34,874 nucleotides of DNA, from IMG/VR virus record IMGVR_UViG_3300025276_000092, positions 1-34,874 of that record; one strand, given 5' to 3'. Position 1 is the first letter of the stretch; every line of letters starts with the position of its first letter. The position numbers and the translations under genes are program-made. The DNA is from a virus. The notes beneath the pieces were generated by a model. That model was given only the letters and a program-made list of their open reading frames with translations, was not told the DNA's origin and made no database searches. Shown here piece after piece: positions 30,106 through 34,874 of the stretch.

Positions 30106-31071
30106 TTAAAATTCCTCGTCAAAACTTATAGCTCCATTACCTCCAGACTTTACTCCGGCTTTTTGATATTCTGAAACTCTCTTTTCAAAGAAATTTGTCT
30201 TACCTTCTAAACTTATCATTTCCATAAAGTCAAAAGGGTTCTTTGTGTTATACTCTTTATCACAATTAAACTCCATGAGTAACCTATCTGTAACAAACTC
30301 TAAATATTGAGTCATCAGGTTTGAATTCATACCAATTAAACTAACTGGTAAAGACTCTGTAATAAATTCCCTCTCTATGTCTAACGCTTCTACAATTATT
30401 TCCTTAATTCTACTCTTTGGAACCTTGTTAACAATATGATTATTGTGCAAATGTACTGCAAAATCACAATGCATACCCTCATCTCTTGAAATCAATTCAT
30501 TAGAGAAAGTAAGTCCTGGTAACAATCCTCTCTTTTTTAACCAAAAGATAGAACAAAATGCTCCCGAGAAGAAAATACCCTCAACTGCTGCAAACGCTAT
30601 TAGCCTCTCTGCGAACGAGTCTGAATCAATCCACTTTAATGCCCAATCAGCTTTTTTCTTAATCGCTGAGAACGTCTCTATTGCGTTAAACAACCTATCC
30701 TTCTCTTGCTCATCCTTAACGTAAGTATCTATAAGTAAAGAATACGTTTCCGAGTGTATATTCTCCATCATGATTTGAAAACCATAAAAGAACTTAGCCT
30801 CACTATATTGAACCTCATTAACAAAGTTCTCTGCTAGATTCTCATTAACTATACCATCAGACGCTGCAAAGAAAGCTAAAATGTGTTTGATAAAATATCT
30901 CTCATTCTCACTTAACTTATTGTTCCAATCGTTTATGTCTTCTGACAAGTCAATCTCTTCTGCTGTCCATATGCAAGCCTGTTGCTTTTTGTACCAATCC
31001 CATAGATCACTATGCTCTATTGGGAATATTACAAATCTATTATCATTTGGTTGTAAAATTGGTTCTATCAT
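30106..31071 (-). CDS. nrdB: ribonucleotide reductase small (R2) subunit, class Ia
   Basis: Generates the tyrosyl radical for R1. 321 aa, complete. Di-iron ligands and radical Tyr are all present: D72 ([10 protein letters not shown]), E103, H106 and Y110 (MENIHSETY), E164 ([10 protein letters not shown]), E198 and H201 ([10 protein letters not shown]). The C-terminal peptide (GAISFDEEF) is of the type that docks into R1. Over long stretches it reads like eukaryotic R2 (for example [13 protein letters not shown]). Separated from nrdA by about 10 kb and linked instead to the UvsY-like and TS-like genes. Confidence 0.97.
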   Translation of the reverse strand: MIEPILQPNDNRFVIFPIEHSDLWDWYKKQQACIWTAEEIDLSEDINDWNNKLSENERYFIKHILAFFAASDGIVNENLAENFVNEVQYSEAKFFYGFQIMMENIHSETYSLLIDTYVKDEQEKDRLFNAIETFSAIKKKADWALKWIDSDSFAERLIAFAAVEGIFFSGAFCSIFWLKKRGLLPGLTFSNELISRDEGMHCDFAVHLHNNHIVNKVPKSRIKEIIVEALDIEREFITESLPVSLIGMNSNLMTQYLEFVTDRLLMEFNCDKEYNTKNPFDFMEMISLEGKTNFFEKRVSEYQKAGVKSGGNGAISFDEEF

Positions 31072-31074
31072 ATA

Positions 31075-31608
31075 TTATTTTTGTATTAAAATTCCATTAA
31101 TCTTTCCTTCTATCATTTCACTAACAAACTCACTAGGAGTTACTCCATTAACTAATGTGTTTAATTTTCTACTCTTATCTTGACATGCCCAATACAAACT
31201 ACTTAATGAATTGAAGTTCTTCTCTGCCGTAATAAACGACCTCTTTAACTCTATCCATTTTTCATCAGTCTCAAAACAAGTCTCTAAAGCCTTTTCAGTA
31301 GCCTTAATTTTAACATCATCATTACCTATCCTAATGGTATAGAATCCTGCATTGTTAGCAGCTTGTTTTCTTAACTTAGCTCTAAATTGACCCTCATAGA
31401 TTTTGTAATCTAATTTAGTCTCACCAACCAAAGCTTCAACCTCTGCCTTTATTAACCCAATTCTATTAACTGCTGCTGATATCGTCACCGCGTCTCCATA
31501 GATATTACCTACATCTATCTTAGTTAGGTCATCAACGTTAATTGATGAATCCATATTGTCGTGATATAACGTTATCTCTTGACCTCCTACATTTATTTTA
31601 TACTCCAT
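31075..31608 (-). CDS. possible UvsY-like recombination mediator
   Basis: A 177-aa, mostly helical protein. An N-terminal beta portion (YKINVGGQEITLYHD) is followed by a helix-rich region whose spacing resembles T4 UvsY: KAEVEALVGETKLDYKIYEG, then KATEKALETCFETDEKW, ending SLYWACQDKSRKLNTLVNG. In UvsY the corresponding final helices carry a Tyr-Trp and a basic patch that binds ssDNA and recruits UvsX. A mediator would complete the set RecA, SSB, SbcC, SbcD here. The match is by pattern only, so an unrelated role in nucleotide metabolism (both neighbours) is possible. Confidence 0.4.
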   Translation of the reverse strand: MEYKINVGGQEITLYHDNMDSSINVDDLTKIDVGNIYGDAVTISAAVNRIGLIKAEVEALVGETKLDYKIYEGQFRAKLRKQAANNAGFYTIRIGNDDVKIKATEKALETCFETDEKWIELKRSFITAEKNFNSLSSLYWACQDKSRKLNTLVNGVTPSEFVSEMIEGKINGILIQK

Positions 31609-31609
31609 A

Positions 31610-32284
31610 TTAATTCTTGTTTAAGTGTCTTTCATACAAGTGGAAATTAGAGGCAAAGTGATAATACCAACCAACTTCAATACCTAATCTATCTGCAACC
31701 ATTTTTTGTAACATTGAGAAACAAAACTGGTCATTACAGAAACCAAACCATAAATCGTTTGATCTCATATTTACGCTCATACATAACTTATTGTTTACAA
31801 TTTGAAAATGTATTGAACTAGTACATGGTGTATCATATTCATAAGTATCAATCTCTTTACCATCATATATTGATAACAATGCTTGTCTAGTGTTTTTATC
31901 ACCACGTAACTTATCTATAATTCTATCTAATTGAGAACCTCTATCCCATTGCCAACCGTAATTAGATCTTACATTACCTTCTTTATCCATATGGTTTTTC
32001 CATATAGGCGCATGTTTAGATATTTCTTCACCATTAGGGTCTCCTGATAAATACCAGTCCCATTCTCTAACTGCGTATTTATTACTCCACTTTCTAAATG
32101 GTGTATTTATTAAATTATCCATTGGTCTCTCTAAATAAAAACCTACGTTGTACAATGTTTTTGTACCACTCCTTAAACCACCGAAAGAATATTTGTTTAC
32201 AGCCTTGTAATAATATTCAAAAGCATCTTGTGCGTTACCAAACGATGGTCCATTTATAAAACTTATCTCTTCATCTCTACTCAT
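31610..32284 (-). CDS. thymidylate synthase-family pyrimidine (hydroxy)methylase
   Basis: A 224-aa ThyA-fold enzyme transferring a one-carbon unit from methylene-tetrahydrofolate to C5 of dUMP or dCMP. The catalytic Cys is C154 in DTPCTSSIHF; phosphate binding is R174-S in NMRSND; H215 and Y217 are in NFHLYERHL; NYGWQWDRGS and NTRQALL are other family motifs. At the position of E. coli Asn177, which reads the pyrimidine 4-oxygen, this protein has D185 (FGFCNDQF), as in T4 dCMP hydroxymethylase. The frame is open to an ATG at 32323, but the TACATTTG element at 32300-32307 lies inside that stretch, so the Met at 32284 is chosen. Methylase versus hydroxymethylase remains open. Confidence 0.85.
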   Translation of the reverse strand: MSRDEEISFINGPSFGNAQDAFEYYYKAVNKYSFGGLRSGTKTLYNVGFYLERPMDNLINTPFRKWSNKYAVREWDWYLSGDPNGEEISKHAPIWKNHMDKEGNVRSNYGWQWDRGSQLDRIIDKLRGDKNTRQALLSIYDGKEIDTYEYDTPCTSSIHFQIVNNKLCMSVNMRSNDLWFGFCNDQFCFSMLQKMVADRLGIEVGWYYHFASNFHLYERHLNKN

Positions 32285-32299
32285 TATATTTGTTTTTTG

Positions 32300-32330
32300 C
32301 AAATGTACAACTTTTTTGTACACTATTCTA
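32300..32330 (-). promoter_or_regulatory. promoter-like element P9 (TACATTTGCA)
   Basis: TACATTTG on the minus strand (32307-32300) fits TAnnTTTG and is preceded by an AT-rich region with no clear GTAGTT or TTG box. It lies 16 nt upstream of the chosen start of the TS-like gene and separates it from the PLP enzyme gene. Confidence 0.45.
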
Positions 32331-33236
32331 TTTGTTTAAATATTTATTAAAATCTTTTAAATCTCTCCAATCTCTATAAGAATCTACATCTTCCGGTTTA
32401 ACAGTGGTTCCTGGTGCATTACCAGCAACATTGAAAAACCAATCTCCAGGTAAACCATACCTATTCATGTAATCCCAACCTTTAGAATCGTAAGCGCTTT
32501 CACAATCAAACTCATTAGGTACATCATCCGACTGTTGATTAAAAGCTTTATGATAACTCATAAAATTTGCTCTTCCTAAATCACCTTGTTGTATATTTCT
32601 AGATACAGCAACGTTAAAAAACTCAGTATTTGGCAATGCTATTTGTAAAGTTCTAGTTAACACACCTGTAGAAATAACAGACCACATTCTCTTTGGATGC
32701 TCTCTATTCTTAAAGTACTCATGCACTATTCTAACTCCCATTCCTACTACCATTTCGTGATTTAATCCTAACGGTACAAAATATGCTCCAGTAGCTTTTG
32801 CATACTTTTGAGCCATTGAGTTTGCATTAGGCATTGCGGCTACTCTTAAGAATAACGGCTTTGCTCCATACTCGATACATAACCTTTGGTGAGGGGAACT
32901 CTCTTTAGAAGCTGGCATAACCAACGTTAAGGCTATATCGTACTTTTTACAAAGATAAGATAAACTTATTCCAGCAAATCCTTTTCTAGGTTGTACATAT
33001 ACCACCTCAGTAACTCCTCTCTTTTTTAGCGTGTCCATTAGGAATTCTCCAGCTCTTGCTTTATAACCTACCTCACACGCTTGTGACTCATCTATAATAT
33101 TAAATCCATTAGATTGAATTACTTTAAAATCTTCAAAGGTACTTTTAAAACCTTCAGTCATCTTTAAGTAATATTCCAAATCTTTTTCACCTCTTAGGTC
33201 TTTATTATCTAACCCATCTTGTTTGTTTATAAACAT
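32328..33236 (-). CDS. fold-type-II PLP-dependent enzyme
   Basis: A 302-aa protein with the layout of the tryptophan synthase beta/cysteine synthase/ACC deaminase fold. K59 in EVGYKARAGEF is the expected PLP-binding Lys. It is followed by a Rossmann half VVYVQPRKGFAGISLSYLC, the typical LTLVMPASKE strand and EYGAKPLFL, as in (v.vP...s..k......Ga). The later STGVLTRTLQIA (189-200) fits the phosphate loop. It lies 4 nt from a protein resembling DNA-hypermodification proteins and just upstream of the TS-like gene. PLP enzymes tailor amino-acid-decorated thymines in some phages; a similar role is inferred. Substrate unknown. Confidence 0.65.
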   Translation of the reverse strand: MFINKQDGLDNKDLRGEKDLEYYLKMTEGFKSTFEDFKVIQSNGFNIIDESQACEVGYKARAGEFLMDTLKKRGVTEVVYVQPRKGFAGISLSYLCKKYDIALTLVMPASKESSPHQRLCIEYGAKPLFLRVAAMPNANSMAQKYAKATGAYFVPLGLNHEMVVGMGVRIVHEYFKNREHPKRMWSVISTGVLTRTLQIALPNTEFFNVAVSRNIQQGDLGRANFMSYHKAFNQQSDDVPNEFDCESAYDSKGWDYMNRYGLPGDWFFNVAGNAPGTTVKPEDVDSYRDWRDLKDFNKYLNK

Positions 33237-33239
33237 ATT

Positions 33240-34151
33240 TTATTTCTTTATATTATTCTTATATACTATACCTTTGTTATATTCAATATGTTCTGGCGAT
33301 TGGAACTCTTCAATATACCTTATGAAGTCGCAAGAAACATCTTCCATATCCATTGGGTTAGACACGTTGTGTGTCATATCACAGAGGTAACGTAAGGCAG
33401 CATCGTGCTTCATCTTTGGTAATATAAGTTTTAAACATTTCTTTGCGTTAGAACCTACGTATACATCAGATGTTGGGTCTACCAATTCAGGGAAATACTC
33501 AGCCATATCCATTGCGAATGCTGTTAATACAAAATTTTGCCTTTTAAAACCATTAGCTCTTAGGTAATCATTACCATAATCTACTACGTCTTTAATTCCC
33601 TTAATGCTTCCACTTAACAAATAATCATTTAAGTAATCCATTAAAGAATCCGCATCGTTCTGAACAAAGTTGTATAAACCACCTTTAATCATAGGTAACA
33701 AATAACCCTTAACATCACAAAAAACCTTAGTTGGCATACTTTCTTTCCACTCTTGTTTAGTAAACCTACCCTGTTGTAAATCTTCTACAATCCAAAAGTT
33801 ACCAAAACCGTGAGTTCCAAAAGGTTCATCCTGACCGACTTTTTTAGGCTTATAATTAATACCTGATCCGCACAGTCTAAACATATAACACAAATACATG
33901 AAATCTCTTTTTGATATTTTATTATACATGTCATCAAAGTATAAACCGTTTCCTTTGCAATCTTCTTTACCCTTAACAACGGCTTCTACAAAACTACTAA
34001 AAGCTGCGTATCTCCTATTGACTACGTCATATATAGGAATATTCCAAACTAGGTCGTCATTAACCTGTTCCTCTGTCCAATTAATGCCTTGAAACTTTGT
34101 CTCTTGCATCTTTTTTGCTTTATAATAATAATCTGTAAACTGGTCTAACAT
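33240..34151 (-). CDS. DNA-hypermodification protein, HMUDK_hel/aGPT-Pplase-like
   Basis: A 303-aa helical protein. Its order of motifs resembles the helical, HhH-glycosylase-related proteins of phage thymine hypermodification (5-hmdU DNA kinase helical domain; alpha-glutamyl/putrescinyl-thymine pyrophosphorylase clades). These are GINWTEEQVNDDLVW followed by VNRRYAAFSSFV (22-54), YMFRLCGSGINYKP (89-102), FGTHGFGNFWIVEDL (111-125), and NFVLTAFAMDMAEYFPEL followed by VYVGSNAKKCLKLI (206-243). The last looks like a variant of the glycosylase-type G-P-G-A helix-hairpin segment. No P-loop kinase domain is attached. It lies 1 nt from the SGNH gene and 3 nt from the PLP gene, so all three are co-translated. 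Family call is by pattern. Confidence 0.55.
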   Translation of the reverse strand: MLDQFTDYYYKAKKMQETKFQGINWTEEQVNDDLVWNIPIYDVVNRRYAAFSSFVEAVVKGKEDCKGNGLYFDDMYNKISKRDFMYLCYMFRLCGSGINYKPKKVGQDEPFGTHGFGNFWIVEDLQQGRFTKQEWKESMPTKVFCDVKGYLLPMIKGGLYNFVQNDADSLMDYLNDYLLSGSIKGIKDVVDYGNDYLRANGFKRQNFVLTAFAMDMAEYFPELVDPTSDVYVGSNAKKCLKLILPKMKHDAALRYLCDMTHNVSNPMDMEDVSCDFIRYIEEFQSPEHIEYNKGIVYKNNIKK

Positions 34152-34152
34152 T

Positions 34153-34874
34153 TTAAAATAATTTTAATTCGTTTTTATTGGTGTAATCCATGTATGCATC
34201 AGGTCTTAAATGTACAGATTGTCTCGCTTCCATATTTTTAAAATCTAATTCTACATTGTAATCAAAATCCCAGCTTAAAATATCAAAACCGTTATTTTTA
34301 CACATTAACTCAAGTTCATTATTGTAGAAATTTACCGCTTCTTGTCTTTGCTCAAATGAACCATAGAAATTAAGTCCATCTAATTTACCAGTACCTGGTA
34401 ATTTTCTAGACTCATTCTCAATAGGAATCAACTTAACACAAGTAGTTTTTTGTAAATTAAGGTCTAACAACTGAGTCTCTAACCTACTAATAAGTTCTTT
34501 ACATTTATCTTCATAAGTACCCTCTCTCCTAGGATTAAAGATATGGAATCTCATATCTATATTTCCAGCGTAAAATATCAACTCTTTTGTACCCTCTGGT
34601 AAAAACGTATTAATACCTTTATTTAAAAAACCTCTTAAAGTCTTACCGTCATTCCTTGATATTGTATGACCCTTTTTAAATACAGAAATTGAGTGACTAT
34701 CTCCTAAAACAAGTTTATCAGACACCTTTAGTAAATCTAAATTCTTAGGCACCTCGAACTTAAAGTCGTAATCAACCAATTCTTTTCTCTTATTCATAAC
34801 GATGTTGTAATCCAACTCACCAGATAAAGAAATAACTCTACCATTATATTCACTTAACATCCTTAATCTATCTA
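34153..34874 (-). CDS. SGNH-hydrolase-like protein, start possibly outside the window
   Basis: At least 235 aa. It carries an SGNH-type set: LVLGDSHSISVF (nucleophile S55 in GDSH), FYAGNIDMRFHI (N100, block III), and SVHLRPDAYMDY (H217, block V), in the right order and spacing. Family members are esterases, lipases and acyl- or glycan-modifying hydrolases. Here it is at the head of the modification cluster, so acylation/deacylation or phosphoester chemistry on a modified base or its precursor is possible. The first ATG is at 34860, but the frame remains open upstream to the window edge (RLR before the Met), so it may be 5-prime truncated. Confidence 0.6.
   Translation of the reverse strand, partial: DRLRMLSEYNGRVISLSGELDYNIVMNKRKELVDYDFKFEVPKNLDLLKVSDKLVLGDSHSISVFKKGHTISRNDGKTLRGFLNKGINTFLPEGTKELIFYAGNIDMRFHIFNPRREGTYEDKCKELISRLETQLLDLNLQKTTCVKLIPIENESRKLPGTGKLDGLNFYGSFEQRQEAVNFYNNELELMCKNNGFDILSWDFDYNVELDFKNMEARQSVHLRPDAYMDYTNKNELKLF

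Noticed and set aside
32285-32323. 13-residue N-terminal extension of the TS-like protein
   Set aside because: Contains the TACATTTG promoter-like element, so the upstream ATG would not be on that transcript; family members also start near the shorter Met.
33785-33979. Minus-strand 64-aa ORF inside the 303-aa modification gene
   Set aside because: Overlaps in another frame with a conserved protein; no independent leader and non-protein-like sequence.
1-34874. Stop-codon reassignment
   Set aside because: All three stops end recognisable full-length proteins (for example TAG for the polymerase, TAA for terminase), so the standard bacterial code fits.

Overview
This is a stretch of a tailed double-stranded DNA phage genome that almost certainly infects a Bacteroidota host, probably a flavobacterium. 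The reasons are its AT-rich composition, leader regions without convincing Shine-Dalgarno sequences, repeated TAnnTTTG promoter elements (the Bacteroidota -7 box), a Bacteroides-type VirE_N/BT4734 domain on the replicative helicase, and several lipoproteins. All credible genes are on the minus strand, so transcription runs from high to low coordinates and the window is best read from right to left.

Right end (about 31.0-34.9 kb): a nucleotide and base-modification cluster. It holds an SGNH-hydrolase-like protein (cut by the window edge), a protein resembling the helical/glycosylase-fold proteins of thymine-hypermodification pathways (HMUDK_hel/aGPT-Pplase type), a fold-type-II PLP enzyme, a thymidylate-synthase homologue with Asp at the pyrimidine-discriminating position, a UvsY-like protein and ribonucleotide reductase R2. 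This looks like a DNA hypermodification pathway and is the most interesting system here. A dUTPase and a DUF1599 protein elsewhere may feed it.

Middle (about 17.7-30 kb): recombination and replication. An SSB-like protein, SbcD/gp47, RecA, a noncanonical tRNA, SbcC/gp46, a RuvC-like resolvase, a HARP/SNF2-type helicase, a 3D-domain protein, RNase H and RNR R1. Then (7-17.6 kb) come dUTPase, an HU-like protein, secreted and lipoprotein genes, a stand-alone DEDDy exonuclease, a replication-initiator-like protein, a primase-helicase, a DUF1599 protein and a complete T7-type single-subunit RNA polymerase. No DNA polymerase polymerizing domain is visible in the window.

Left (1-6.8 kb): the late module (portal, connector, lipoprotein, TerS, TerL), followed after a terminator and a new promoter by small membrane and unknown proteins.

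Transcription signals fall into two classes. One is a composite element, GTAGTT-N17-TATATTTG preceded by a GTTTTTTaAAAA tract, found at five sites with identical spacing, with weaker relatives at four more. The other, found only downstream of the RNA polymerase gene, is a purine-rich AATA...GGG sequence whose GGG begins a hairpin, as in the T7 phi10 leader; it occurs three times and is a candidate late promoter for the phage polymerase. Five rho-independent terminators separate the units. All functions are read from sequence by eye; no database search was run.
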